Origin: Sphingomonas hankookensis
GTDB lineage: Bacteria > Pseudomonadota > Alphaproteobacteria > Sphingomonadales > Sphingomonadaceae
Length of the DNA stretch: 43,722 nt
Assembly (NCBI RefSeq): GCF_022664465.1
Contig: NZ_JAKREV010000011.1
Span: forward strand, 1 to 43,722
Direction of reading: 5' to 3'
Shown here in pieces: positions 1-8,187 of the stretch; the first letter of the stretch is position 1; every line of letters starts with the position of its first letter. Under the pieces are notes generated by a model, which made no database searches, was not told the DNA's origin, and saw only the letters and a program-made list of their open reading frames with translations. The position numbers were made by a program, and so were the translations under genes.

Positions 1-352
1 ACGCCTCCAGCGCCACACGTGGATAGACGCACAGATCGGCATCGCTCAGCGCTGCGATCGTGTCGCCGCAATGTTCGGCAAAGAGCGTGCCGACGAAATT
101 TCCGGGATAGAGCAGCCCGACGATCTGGACGCCACCATCCGCCTCCTCGCGCGACACCTTGAGCACACCCGAGACGAGATTGGCGCAATGGCTGGCTGGA
201 TCGCCGCTCCAGCCGAATGCTTGTCCGGCGCTCAACCGGCGGCGACGACCGATATCATGAACCGCGGCCAGCTCCGCGCCGCCCAGTCCGTCGCATAGCG
301 CCATGTCACGCGCGGTGCAGGCGGCGCAGCGCGGCGGCAGGTCACACGGCAT
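1..352 (-). CDS. Fnr/FnrL-type Crp-family oxygen-sensing regulator (partial, N-terminal part)
   Basis: This is the first 117 codons of a Crp/Fnr-family transcription regulator; the rest lies outside the window. The N-terminus has Cys3, then Cys9-x2-Cys12-x7-Cys20, the spacing used for a [4Fe-4S] cluster in alphaproteobacterial FnrL/FixK-like sensors. A further Cys in DADLCVYPR sits where E. coli FNR has Cys122. The cyclic-nucleotide-type beta roll is visible (LVSGVLKVSREEADGG, then QIVGLLYPGNFVG). The ATG lies inside the last codons of hemN (overlap 342-352), so the two genes are translationally coupled. The family switches on micro-oxic or anaerobic genes. Fit to the family is good, but the DNA-binding domain cannot be seen. 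Confidence 0.85.
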   Translation of the reverse strand, partial: MPCDLPPRCAACTARDMALCDGLGGAELAAVHDIGRRRRLSAGQAFGWSGDPASHCANLVSGVLKVSREEADGGVQIVGLLYPGNFVGTLFAEHCGDTIAALSDADLCVYPRVALEA

Positions 353-1664
353 GACTGAAACGCATGTCGTCCTCGCTGCGCCAGGCGTCGAAGGCGGCGG
401 CGATGCTGCGGGCATAGGGCAGCGCGTCGGCCGTCAGGCACAGGCGATGCCCTTCCCATCGGAGCAGCCCGGCCTGCTCGAAGCGGGAAAGCCGGATATG
501 AATGGCATCCCGCTCCGGCAAACCGTTCGTATCGACGATTCCTTGGCACAGCACCCCTGCAATCGCCGCGCCCCGCCGTCGGTCGAGTGGCGTCCGACGG
601 ATACCACGCGCGGTCGCGAACCGACCGGCGTTGATCGCCTGATGCCAATCGCCCGCCTTCTTCGCGTTCTGAAGCAGGCGGTCGGGAAATTCGCTGATCG
701 CGCTGGTACCCAGGCCGATCAGGATCTCGGCGGGATCGTCGGTGAAACCCTGGAAGTTACGGCGCAGCGTGCCGTTTGCCGCCGCCTGTGCCAGTGGATC
801 ATGCGGTTTGGCGAAGTGGTCGAACCCGACTGCTCGGTAGCCCGCCGCCGTCAGTCGCTCATGCGCCGCTGCGGCCTGCGCGAAGCGCGCCGCCGCAGCA
901 GGCAGCACGGTCGCGTCGATCCGGCGCTGGCGTGGGATCAAATGGGGGACATGCGCATAGCCGAAGACCGCCAGCCGCTCGGGCGCAAGCGCGATCGTTT
1001 CTTCCAGCGTGGCTTGGAGCGCCGCGTCGGTCTGTCCGGGCAGGCCGTACATCAGGTCGAAATTGATCGATCCAACCCCGGCTCCGCGCAACAGTGCGAC
1101 GGCGCTGATGATATTTTCGCGCGGTTGAACCCTGCCGATCGCCGCCTGGAGCATGGGATCGAAGGTTTGCACGCCCAGGCTGACCCGCGCGACGCCGTTC
1201 TCGGCGATGACGCTCGCCCAGTCCGGCGCGAAGCCGCGCGGATCGATTTCCAGCGATAGCGGTGCGTCTTCACACGCGAAGGCCCTGCGCAGATGGGCGA
1301 CCAGTGCTGCAAACGCGCCGGAGGAAATGGCGTTGGGACTTCCCCCGCCAAAGGCAATCCGCCGGATTTGTCCGCACCCCTCCAGCCGGGCGGCGATCCT
1401 GTCGATCTCGGCATGTAGCCGCGTCAGATACGCCTCCAGCCGCGTCGTCCGGTTCGCCGCACCGGTGTTGCACCCGCAATACCAGCAGATCGCCCGGCAA
1501 TAGGGGATATGCAGATAGAGCGACACGTCCGCATCCGCATCGACGGCATCGAGCGCGGCGGCCATGTCGTCATGACCGACCCCGTCGCCAAACTCTGCGG
1601 CGGTGGGATAGCTGGTGTAGCGCGGCACGGGCCGGGCGAGCAGATGGGGATGATAGGGCCACAT
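342..1664 (-). CDS. hemN: Oxygen-independent coproporphyrinogen III dehydrogenase
   Basis: This radical-SAM enzyme converts coproporphyrinogen III to protoporphyrinogen IX in anaerobic heme synthesis. The 440-residue protein is close to the usual length for HemN (about 450). The N-terminus has the substrate-side motif RYTSYPTA. The radical-SAM cluster motif is CRAICWYC (CxxxCxxC) at about residues 55-62, followed by GCNT, which separates true HemN from HemW. GGGSPN, EIDPRG and FDLMYGLPGQT follow, and the HemN C-terminal domain is present. It overlaps the start of the downstream Fnr-like gene. Two FNR-like boxes lie 35-71 bases upstream of the ATG, so control by the neighbouring regulator is likely. 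Confidence 0.93.
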   Translation of the reverse strand: MWPYHPHLLARPVPRYTSYPTAAEFGDGVGHDDMAAALDAVDADADVSLYLHIPYCRAICWYCGCNTGAANRTTRLEAYLTRLHAEIDRIAARLEGCGQIRRIAFGGGSPNAISSGAFAALVAHLRRAFACEDAPLSLEIDPRGFAPDWASVIAENGVARVSLGVQTFDPMLQAAIGRVQPRENIISAVALLRGAGVGSINFDLMYGLPGQTDAALQATLEETIALAPERLAVFGYAHVPHLIPRQRRIDATVLPAAAARFAQAAAAHERLTAAGYRAVGFDHFAKPHDPLAQAAANGTLRRNFQGFTDDPAEILIGLGTSAISEFPDRLLQNAKKAGDWHQAINAGRFATARGIRRTPLDRRRGAAIAGVLCQGIVDTNGLPERDAIHIRLSRFEQAGLLRWEGHRLCLTADALPYARSIAAAFDAWRSEDDMRFSHAV

Positions 1665-1698
1665 GGCGCATCCCGTGGCCCGATCCTGCGGACGCGCC

Positions 1699-1735
1699 TT
1701 TGACCGCGGTCAAACCAGCCTTTGTCGATGGTCAA
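1699..1735. promoter_or_regulatory. Two FNR/FnrL-like boxes between hemN and the divergent gene
   Basis: TTGACCGCGGTCAA at 1700-1713 is a perfect dyad, extended by one T/A pair to 1699-1714, and matches the FNR consensus TTGAT-N4-ATCAA with C/G at the inner pair. A second, weaker copy, TTGTCGATGGTCAA, lies at 1722-1735, centred 22 bases away. They sit upstream of hemN (minus strand) and also upstream of the small plus-strand gene. Binding by the Fnr-like regulator encoded at the window start is inferred. Confidence 0.7.
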
Positions 1736-1813
1736 GGCGGCGGGGGCGACCCTCTCCTAGGCTCGGCGCTGCACGGCGCGGGGCCGAACCGTAGCGACAG
1801 CATCCGGCGGGGC

Positions 1814-2086
1814 GTGGTGGTCGGCTATGCACTGGGATGGCTGAAGCCTTATGAGAACCAATGGCTCGCCTATCCACCGGCGGTGGCGCGGAGCTTCACG
1901 CCCGAACTGGCAGCGCTGGTCGGCTATCGCCAGCGTCGCCCCAATCTCGGCAATTACGAGGGCCAATGCCCCTCGATCCTGCTCGGCGACGACATCGACG
2001 CGGCGATCGGCGCGGTCGACGCGCTCCGGCCCGACCAGGCCGAGATGGTCGTGGCCTTCGTCGCCAGGCAGCGGCCAGGCGGATGA
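1814..2086 (+). CDS. Small protein of unknown function
   Basis: The open frame before the GntR gene has no ATG that fits. GTG at 1814 (or 1817) is the best start and gives about 90 residues. The protein has a clear, protein-like composition: GYALGWLKPYENQWLAYPP near the start, a Pro-Asn-rich middle, and a C-terminal helix LRPDQAEMVVAFV. I do not recognise a family. Its stop overlaps the ATG of the GntR gene in an ATGA junction, so the two form one transcription unit. The FNR-like boxes at 1699-1735 lie just upstream. The start site is uncertain. Confidence 0.5.
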   Translation: MVVGYALGWLKPYENQWLAYPPAVARSFTPELAALVGYRQRRPNLGNYEGQCPSILLGDDIDAAIGAVDALRPDQAEMVVAFVARQRPGG

Positions 2087-2817
2087 ACGCCGGTGCGACG
2101 ACCGCGCGGGTCCATGACGCGGTCCGGCGGATGATCCTGACGCGCGGCCTGCGACCCGGCGCGCGGCTCGACCCGGCCGTGCTGGCGGATGGCCTTGCCA
2201 CCAGCGCGACGCCGGTACGCGAGGCGTTGAACCAGCTGTGCGGCGCAGGGTTGGTCGATGCCCGCCCCGGCGGCGGCTTCCACGTCCCGATGATCGACGC
2301 GCCCGCGCTCGCCGAACTCTATCGCTGGAACGAGGACGTCATAGGGATCATCCTGCGATCGGCGGGTAGGCGTCTGGCCGCCGTGGCGCGCGAGCGGGAC
2401 GATAAGGATGATGTCCTTGGCGCGACGGCAGCGCTCGCCGAGTGGCTCGCCCGCGCGTCGGGCAACGAGGAGCATCTGCGCGCCATGCGCGACATCAATG
2501 CGCGCGTGCATGCGGTCCGCCTCATCGGGGGTAACCTGATCTCCGAGACCGACCAGGAACTCGCGCGGCTGACTGCGGCGGCCAACCGCGGTGATGTCGC
2601 CGCGCTGCGTACAGGGTGGCGCAACTATCACCAGCGCCGCCAGCGACTCGTCGTCGTAATCGTCGTGCGCTACTGCGGGACTAACTGTGGCAGCGCTGCG
2701 CACCCTTCCGCCTTGGATGCGAACGGAGTCGGGTCGGTCGGCAATGGTCTCGTGCCGCGGGGCCCTGTCGGAATGGCGCCTCCCGATTTCCGGAGTATGA
2801 TCACCGACCTACAATAG
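2083..2817 (+). CDS. GntR-family transcriptional regulator
   Basis: The N-terminal winged helix is typical of GntR: VHDAVRRMILTRGLRPGARL, then VREALNQLCGAGLV and the wing RPGGGFHVP (residues about 10-70). The helical C-terminal part looks like a short FCD-type effector domain. The last 60 or so residues (after YHQRRQRLVVV) are rich in Gly, Val and Pro and do not look like the family. The natural C-terminus may have been lost by a frameshift near 2650, or this may be a lineage-specific tail. The start is the ATG in the ATGA overlap with the upstream small gene. Target genes are unknown. Confidence 0.75.
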   Translation: MNAGATTARVHDAVRRMILTRGLRPGARLDPAVLADGLATSATPVREALNQLCGAGLVDARPGGGFHVPMIDAPALAELYRWNEDVIGIILRSAGRRLAAVARERDDKDDVLGATAALAEWLARASGNEEHLRAMRDINARVHAVRLIGGNLISETDQELARLTAAANRGDVAALRTGWRNYHQRRQRLVVVIVVRYCGTNCGSAAHPSALDANGVGSVGNGLVPRGPVGMAPPDFRSMITDLQ

Positions 2818-2872
2818 CGCTGCGTTCGCCGGAACGAACGCAAGAGCCACCATCGACAACATCAGCATATGC

Positions 2873-4483
2873 TCACGCGCCAAGCGTATCGAGCTTCCGC
2901 AGCGCCTTCTTGTCGATCTTGCCGACGCTGGTGCGGGGCAAGGCGTCGAGGACGATGAGGCGATCGGGCAGGGCATAGCGGCTGATGATGCCGTCCGTGA
3001 CGAATTGCGAGAGGTGCGCGAGGATCGCGGGCAGGTTCGGCGCTTCCGCCGCAGGCACGATGAACGCAATCGGCCGCTCGCCCCAGCGGTCATCGGGTAC
3101 GCCCACGACCGCCGCCGCCGCGACCTGTGGATGGCGCATCACCAGTTCCTCGAGCTGGATCGAGGATATCCATTCGCCGCCGGACTTGATGACGTCCTTC
3201 AGCCGGTCCCGAACGACGATGTCGCCGCGCGGGGTGACCTGCACGACGTCCTGCGTGTGCAGCCATCCCCCGCGCCACAGCGCGTCCGATGCATGCCGGT
3301 CATTGCCATAGCTCATCGTCAGCCACGGCGCGCGTACCGTCAATTCTCCCTCTATGGCGTCGGCGCCGCGCTCGTCGACGACCCGGACCTGGGCGAGCGG
3401 GATGGGACGCCCGGCGAGGCAGCAACGCTCGGTGCCACCCGGCGGGTCGCCCGGATCGTTCCGCGCGATCGACACGACCGGCGCCGTCTCCGACATGCCA
3501 TAGCCGGCGAACGCCATGATGCCGCGCTCGCGGGCGGCGTCGCGGAGGCTGCTCGGCAGTGCGGAGCCGCCGACGACCATCTTCCACGGGCGCTCCAGCG
3601 TGCGATCGCCGAGCGCCTCGACCAACATCTGGACGATCGTCGGGACGCCGTGCGAGAAGGTGACGCCCTCTTCTTCGCCGAGTGCCACGATCCGATCCGC
3701 AAGATAGCGACCCGGATAGACCTGCTTCAGCCCCAGCAAGGTCGCGATATAGGGCAGGCCCCAGGCGTGGACATGGAACATCGGTGTCAGCGGCATGTAG
3801 ACATCGTCGCGGCGCAGTGCCTGATGGTCGGGCTGGCCGGCCATCGTCGCGAGAACCGCCAGCGTGTGGAGGACGATCTGCCGGTGGCTGAACGCGACCG
3901 CCTTGGGCAATCCGGTCGTGCCCGTCGTATGGAAGGTCGTCGCGAGGGCATGTTCGTCGAAATCGACGAAGGGGAAGAGGTCGGACCCCGCCGCCAGCAA
4001 CGTCTCATAGTCCCCTGCAACCGCCATGTCCTGCACCGGCAACCCGTCGTGCATCGCCATCCTGCAGATCAGCGCCGGCAGTTGCCCGTCGATCGTCTGG
4101 ACGAGCGCGGCGAAATCGACATGGAACAGCAGTAACCGCGCACCGGTATCGGCGAGCGTATAGGCGATCTGCTCGGGCGACAGGCGAACGTTTACCGTCT
4201 GCAGCACCGCGCCCATCATCGGCACCGCGAAATAGGCTTCGAGATAGCGGTGGCTGTCCCAGTCCATCACCGCGACTACATCGCCCGGCCCAACCCCATG
4301 ATCGGCCAGCACAGCGGCGAGGCGGCCGATCCGCCGCCCCAGTTCGGCATAATCGTGGCGGCGGCCATCGGTCCCGACGATCGCGCACGGGCTGCGCACA
4401 TCAAGCGCGCTTTGCAGTAGATGGCGGATCAGCAGCGGATAGGCATAGGCTTCCGGCGCCGGGGTGGCGAAACGATAGCCCAT
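2873..4483 (-). CDS. AMP-forming acyl-CoA synthetase, AlkK-like medium-chain type
   Basis: This ANL-superfamily ligase activates a carboxylic acid to its acyl-CoA using ATP. The AMP-binding P-loop region reads FHTTGTTGLPKAVAFSH. MFHVHAWGLPY, VVGGSALP, YGMSETAPV, HTQDVV and the C-terminal hinge RLKDVIKSGGEWIS with catalytic lysine SVGKIDKK all follow in the expected order. The pattern (HVHAWG, KSGGEWIS) resembles AlkK and other medium-chain fatty-acid ligases. I chose the ATG at 4483 (MGYRFATP), because a longer frame would run into the upstream gene. It lies 2 bases after the upstream hydrolase stop and is the last gene of the catabolic operon. The exact acid is unknown; a fatty or aryl-alkanoic acid released by the operon esterases is the likely substrate. 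Confidence 0.88.
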   Translation of the reverse strand: MGYRFATPAPEAYAYPLLIRHLLQSALDVRSPCAIVGTDGRRHDYAELGRRIGRLAAVLADHGVGPGDVVAVMDWDSHRYLEAYFAVPMMGAVLQTVNVRLSPEQIAYTLADTGARLLLFHVDFAALVQTIDGQLPALICRMAMHDGLPVQDMAVAGDYETLLAAGSDLFPFVDFDEHALATTFHTTGTTGLPKAVAFSHRQIVLHTLAVLATMAGQPDHQALRRDDVYMPLTPMFHVHAWGLPYIATLLGLKQVYPGRYLADRIVALGEEEGVTFSHGVPTIVQMLVEALGDRTLERPWKMVVGGSALPSSLRDAARERGIMAFAGYGMSETAPVVSIARNDPGDPPGGTERCCLAGRPIPLAQVRVVDERGADAIEGELTVRAPWLTMSYGNDRHASDALWRGGWLHTQDVVQVTPRGDIVVRDRLKDVIKSGGEWISSIQLEELVMRHPQVAAAAVVGVPDDRWGERPIAFIVPAAEAPNLPAILAHLSQFVTDGIISRYALPDRLIVLDALPRTSVGKIDKKALRKLDTLGA

Positions 4484-4485
4484 GG

Positions 4486-5835
4486 TCAGCGGAGCTCCGC
4501 GTCGGGCTTGCGGCCTTGTTCGACCCAGGCACGCAACGCATTCCACGCGGCGAGCGTCTGCCCCTTGTCGAAGCCGCAATGGGTATAGCCCTCGATCCCG
4601 CCGATCGGCAGCGGGGCGCGGGTCGGCGGGACGGTGAACTGCGCCAGCTTCGCGGTCCGCCGGGCCTTTGCCACCGCCGCGGCCAGCTGCGCTTCCTGCG
4701 CGTAGGGGACGAGGGAATCGATCCGGTTGTGGAGCGTCACCAACGGCGCCTCGACCCGGCCGGTGGCGGTGCGCCATTTGCGGAGATAGGCGACGGCCTG
4801 TGGCGCGGCTTCGACCCGTTGGATGTCGCGGTTGAGCGCGGCGTTCTCTTCGGCGGTCAGCGAGGGTGCGGCATAGACCTTGCCGATATTGCCATGGACC
4901 CAGCCGCCGGCGGTCGCTGCCATGTCGTCGGCGCCCAGTGCGGCCGTGACGAGCGGATAGGCGAGCGATGCGGCGTCATATTCGAACCCGCCGATCGTGG
5001 CGACGGCGCGAACGATCCGTGCCTCGCGGCCGGTCGGGTCCTTCTGTGCGGCGGTCCACAAGGCAAGCGGCGGCATGCCGACCTTGGCGATCTGGGCGAA
5101 GACATAGGCCTGTGCCGCCGCGTCCGGAGTTCCGGCGGGCGGGCGTGACGACATCGCGTCGCGGCGAACGTCCTGGTTGCCGGGCAGCGCATAGGGCGTG
5201 CCCTTGGTCAGGGCATTGTAGGCCAGGCGCATGTCGATCAGCCGTCCGAGCAGGTCCTGCCAGTTGGCAACGACACCGCAGCGGGCGAGGCCACCGGCAA
5301 AGGCCCTGGGGTATAGTTCGAGGAGGGTGACGACGATCCCGCCGCCCATCGAATCGCCCATCACGTAGAGGCGCTTTCCGCCCATCCTTGCCAGCAGGTC
5401 ACGCAGGCGGGCGGTGGCGTTCACTCCTGCCTCCACACCCAGCCCGGCCTTGGCATAGGCGCTGTGCCCGACCGCGAAGCCCTGTGCATAGGCCTCGCCA
5501 AGCGCACCGGTGCCCGGCCCCTGGTCAACTGGATCGGGCGATACCGCCACCGGCGTGCCGGGAGTCGAATAGCCATGCGCATAGAGCAGGCCATCGCCCG
5601 TCCATTCCCGGGGGAAGGCAAGTGCGAACAGGTTGCCGTCGAGACGGCCGTTGATCGTGACGCCCCCGTCCGCGCGGGCGGTCGCGGTGACGTCGGTGGC
5701 ACCCAGTCGGCTGGCCTTCGCGACGAGCAGCTGCTGACTGGACGCTGGAGCGTCCCTCGCGCCGGCGGGCGCGAGCGGGACGGCCAGCGCCAAGGCACCG
5801 GAGACGAGCAGGGACCATCGGGGGAAGGTGCGCAT
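4486..5835 (-). CDS. Secreted alpha/beta hydrolase (probable esterase), copy 2
   Basis: This is a 449-residue exported hydrolase. The start is the ATG at 5835, with AAGGAG ahead of it and a signal peptide (MRTFPRWSLLVSGALALAV to GARDA). The nucleophile elbow is GDSMGGG (around residue 175), with a likely Asp in HNRIDSLVPY and His in GYTHCGF. It is clearly paralogous to the hydrolase at 8184-9524: both share GTPYALPG, RPLVT-like VTLHNRIDSLVP, VPPT and EGYTHCGF. The two probably arose by duplication and act on related ester bonds in the periplasm. The exact substrate is not visible. It sits between the HSL-type esterase (16-base gap) and the acyl-CoA ligase (2-base gap). Confidence 0.82.
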   Translation of the reverse strand: MRTFPRWSLLVSGALALAVPLAPAGARDAPASSQQLLVAKASRLGATDVTATARADGGVTINGRLDGNLFALAFPREWTGDGLLYAHGYSTPGTPVAVSPDPVDQGPGTGALGEAYAQGFAVGHSAYAKAGLGVEAGVNATARLRDLLARMGGKRLYVMGDSMGGGIVVTLLELYPRAFAGGLARCGVVANWQDLLGRLIDMRLAYNALTKGTPYALPGNQDVRRDAMSSRPPAGTPDAAAQAYVFAQIAKVGMPPLALWTAAQKDPTGREARIVRAVATIGGFEYDAASLAYPLVTAALGADDMAATAGGWVHGNIGKVYAAPSLTAEENAALNRDIQRVEAAPQAVAYLRKWRTATGRVEAPLVTLHNRIDSLVPYAQEAQLAAAVAKARRTAKLAQFTVPPTRAPLPIGGIEGYTHCGFDKGQTLAAWNALRAWVEQGRKPDAELR

Positions 5836-5851
5836 CGGACGTACTCCTTGG

Positions 5852-6895
5852 CTATCGGGGGCGCCGGCCCAGATGCCGGTCAAAGAAGCTCGCGATCAGG
5901 CGAAAGGCTTCGGTGGATTCAGGCATGTCGGGCCACATGAAGAAGGCGTGCGGCAGGCCGTCGAATAGTTGCAGTTCGCTCGGCACCCCGGCTGCGGTCA
6001 GGCGACGATGGGCGCGCGTCAGGGCGCTGACCGCGAAATCGCGCCCGCCCCCCAGCAGCAAGGTCGGCGGCATCGCGCGGATCTCCGCGTCAGACTGCAG
6101 CGGATAGGCCGTCGGATCGCTGCCGGCCACGCCGGCCATATACGGGGTCGGCAAGGTCGCGGGCAGCACGGGCGCCGGGACGATGTCGCCGCCACTGATC
6201 GGCCCGGCAAGGTAGGGGCTGTCCCCCGAATAGGTGGCCCCGGTGCCACAGAAGGTTCCGATCGCACCGGGTCGCGGCATTCCGGTCTTGCGAATCCAGG
6301 CGGTCGCCTGCGCGGTGATGATGCCGCCGGCCGAGCAGCCATAGATGCCGATATTTTCCGGACGATGCGTCTTGAGCAACGCGCGGTAGACGGCCACCAC
6401 ATCCTCCGACGCGGCCGGATAACGGTGTTCGGGTGCCAGCCGATAGTCAACCGTGACCACCCGCACCCGCATCACGGCGGCGATCGGGATCGCTTCGACC
6501 AAGGCGCCGCTGCCCGATCCCCACAGGAAGGCACCGCCATGGACGTTGATCAGGACGCGCCGGGCATTGCCGGGGGCGATGCCGGTCGTCGGTTCGACGA
6601 CGGCAACGGGTACGCCCGCGATCCTCTGCTGCCATTCGCGTGTCGCGAAGTGGCGGCGCATCTCGGCGAGGCGGCGGTCGTTCCACTGCTGGTAGAAGGC
6701 ACGTTGCCGCACCAGATCGCCGGCGATGTCCTTCGGCGCCGTTTCCGCTTTCATTCGCGCCAAGACCTGGCGGGCCTCGCCGCTGAGCTGGTTGGATGGT
6801 GGCAGGGTAAAGGCCGGCACGGCCACGTCCTGCGCTGTCGCCGGCTGGCCGATCACGATCGACAGGACCAGCGCGGTGATCGCGAGGCGCCGCAT
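5852..6895 (-). CDS. Secreted HSL-type (family IV) alpha/beta hydrolase/esterase
   Basis: The protein belongs to the hormone-sensitive-lipase-like esterases. The oxyanion motif HGGAFLWG, DYRLAPEHRYP, the nucleophile elbow GCSAGG, and the late acid and base region (GGGRDFAVS; GLPHAFFMWPD) all appear in order. A signal peptide starts at the ATG at 6895 (MRRLAITALVLSIVIGQPATAQ), so the enzyme should act outside the cytoplasm. This ATG shares one base with the stop of the GH1 gene (TGATG), a typical coupled junction. The family prefers short- to medium-chain acyl esters. The nucleophile flank is CSAG rather than the more common DSAG. Confidence 0.87.
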   Translation of the reverse strand: MRRLAITALVLSIVIGQPATAQDVAVPAFTLPPSNQLSGEARQVLARMKAETAPKDIAGDLVRQRAFYQQWNDRRLAEMRRHFATREWQQRIAGVPVAVVEPTTGIAPGNARRVLINVHGGAFLWGSGSGALVEAIPIAAVMRVRVVTVDYRLAPEHRYPAASEDVVAVYRALLKTHRPENIGIYGCSAGGIITAQATAWIRKTGMPRPGAIGTFCGTGATYSGDSPYLAGPISGGDIVPAPVLPATLPTPYMAGVAGSDPTAYPLQSDAEIRAMPPTLLLGGGRDFAVSALTRAHRRLTAAGVPSELQLFDGLPHAFFMWPDMPESTEAFRLIASFFDRHLGRRPR

Positions 6896-8187
6896 CACCG
6901 CCGTCCCGCCACGAGGGCGGCATAGGCGCGCGCGCTCGGCTTGACCGTGCGGCGGAAACTGGTGCGATCGACCGCGACCAGTCCGAACCTGGGGCCGTAG
7001 CCCGAAAACCATTCGAAATTGTCTAGCAGCGACCAGTGGATATAGCCCAGCACCGGCACGCCGTCGCGCCGTGCGGCGTCCACCGATGCGATCGCTGCGG
7101 GGATGAACCGCGCGCGTTCGCGGTCGTCGACGGCGTCAATCCCGTTCTCGGTCACCAGTACCGGCTTGGCCGTCTCGCGGTGGACATAGCGCACGACGTT
7201 GCCGACTGCGGCCGGAAACCATTCGCGTCCATCGGGACGGCGCGCCGCGTCGGCTGGCAGCGCGATCTCGCGCTCCGCGCCGATATAGGCGCGGCCATAG
7301 GTCTGGACGCCGACGAAATCGTCCTTGTCCATCACCGCGAAGAAGGGACCATAGACGTCGGCCCGCTTGCGTTCGATCGCGCTGTCCGGCCCTACCGCCA
7401 CCTCATCGGGGATCGCGAGGCTGAGGCCGACGGGCAGGTCGCCCCGGACGGCCTTGATCGCTGCACGGGCCTGGACGTGTGCCGCGGTGATGCCAGGAAT
7501 CATCGGCCGGGGATCCCCGCCATTGAGGACGGAGAAGCGATCCGACCCGCTGGCCTTCGCTGCCGCCGCGACACATGCCGCCATGCGCGCCATGAAGGCG
7601 GGCGGCGGCGGACTGACCGCCCAGCGCCCGCCCAGTGCCAGATTGGGCTCGTTGAAGGTCAGCGCATGGCTGATCCCGTCCGCCATCGCACGGGCGACAC
7701 GCTCGGCATAGCGGGCGAACAGCGCCGGTGCGTCCGCCTGTTCCCAGCCGCCGGCCGCCGCGAACCAGCGCGGGGCAGTGAAATGGTTGAAGGTGACGAC
7801 AGGGGCGATACCCTGCTCGCGACAATGGTCGACCATGCGCGCATAATGATCGAGCCACGCTCGCGAGAACTGGCCCTTTGCCGGTTCGATACGGGGCCAT
7901 TCGACCGAGAAGCGATAGCAGTTCAGTCCCAGCATGCGGATGATCGCCACATCCTCGCGCCAGCGGTGCAGGCTGTCGCAGGCATCGCCGGACGGTTCGG
8001 CGAAAACGGTCGGCGTGACCTGTTCGAGCAGCCAGATATCGGCGTTGACGTTGTTGCCCTCGACCTGATGCCCCGCCGTCGCCGCGCCCCAGAGAAACGG
8101 GGCGGGCCCGGCGGCGCGTGCCGGCAGCGCCGTCGTGACCGCGACCGCCGCGCCGAGCCCGAGCAGATCGCGTCGATCGATCGTCAT
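6895..8187 (-). CDS. Glycoside hydrolase family 1 beta-glucosidase, Tat-type signal
   Basis: This is a GH1 beta-glycosidase. The acid/base is in TFNEPN (about residue 165) and the nucleophile Glu is in VTENGID. FLWGAATAGHQVEGN, YRFSVEWPRIEP, NHFTAPRWF and HWSLLDNFEWFSGYGPRFGL are all hallmarks of the family. The start ATG at 8187 gives MTIDRRDLLGLGAAVAVTT, a twin-arginine-like signal, so a folded enzyme may be exported. It overlaps the upstream hydrolase stop by 4 bases (ATGA) and the downstream esterase by 1 base. In this operon it would remove a sugar from the imported compound. At 430 residues it is near normal length for GH1. Confidence 0.92.
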   Translation of the reverse strand: MTIDRRDLLGLGAAVAVTTALPARAAGPAPFLWGAATAGHQVEGNNVNADIWLLEQVTPTVFAEPSGDACDSLHRWREDVAIIRMLGLNCYRFSVEWPRIEPAKGQFSRAWLDHYARMVDHCREQGIAPVVTFNHFTAPRWFAAAGGWEQADAPALFARYAERVARAMADGISHALTFNEPNLALGGRWAVSPPPPAFMARMAACVAAAAKASGSDRFSVLNGGDPRPMIPGITAAHVQARAAIKAVRGDLPVGLSLAIPDEVAVGPDSAIERKRADVYGPFFAVMDKDDFVGVQTYGRAYIGAEREIALPADAARRPDGREWFPAAVGNVVRYVHRETAKPVLVTENGIDAVDDRERARFIPAAIASVDAARRDGVPVLGYIHWSLLDNFEWFSGYGPRFGLVAVDRTSFRRTVKPSARAYAALVAGRR

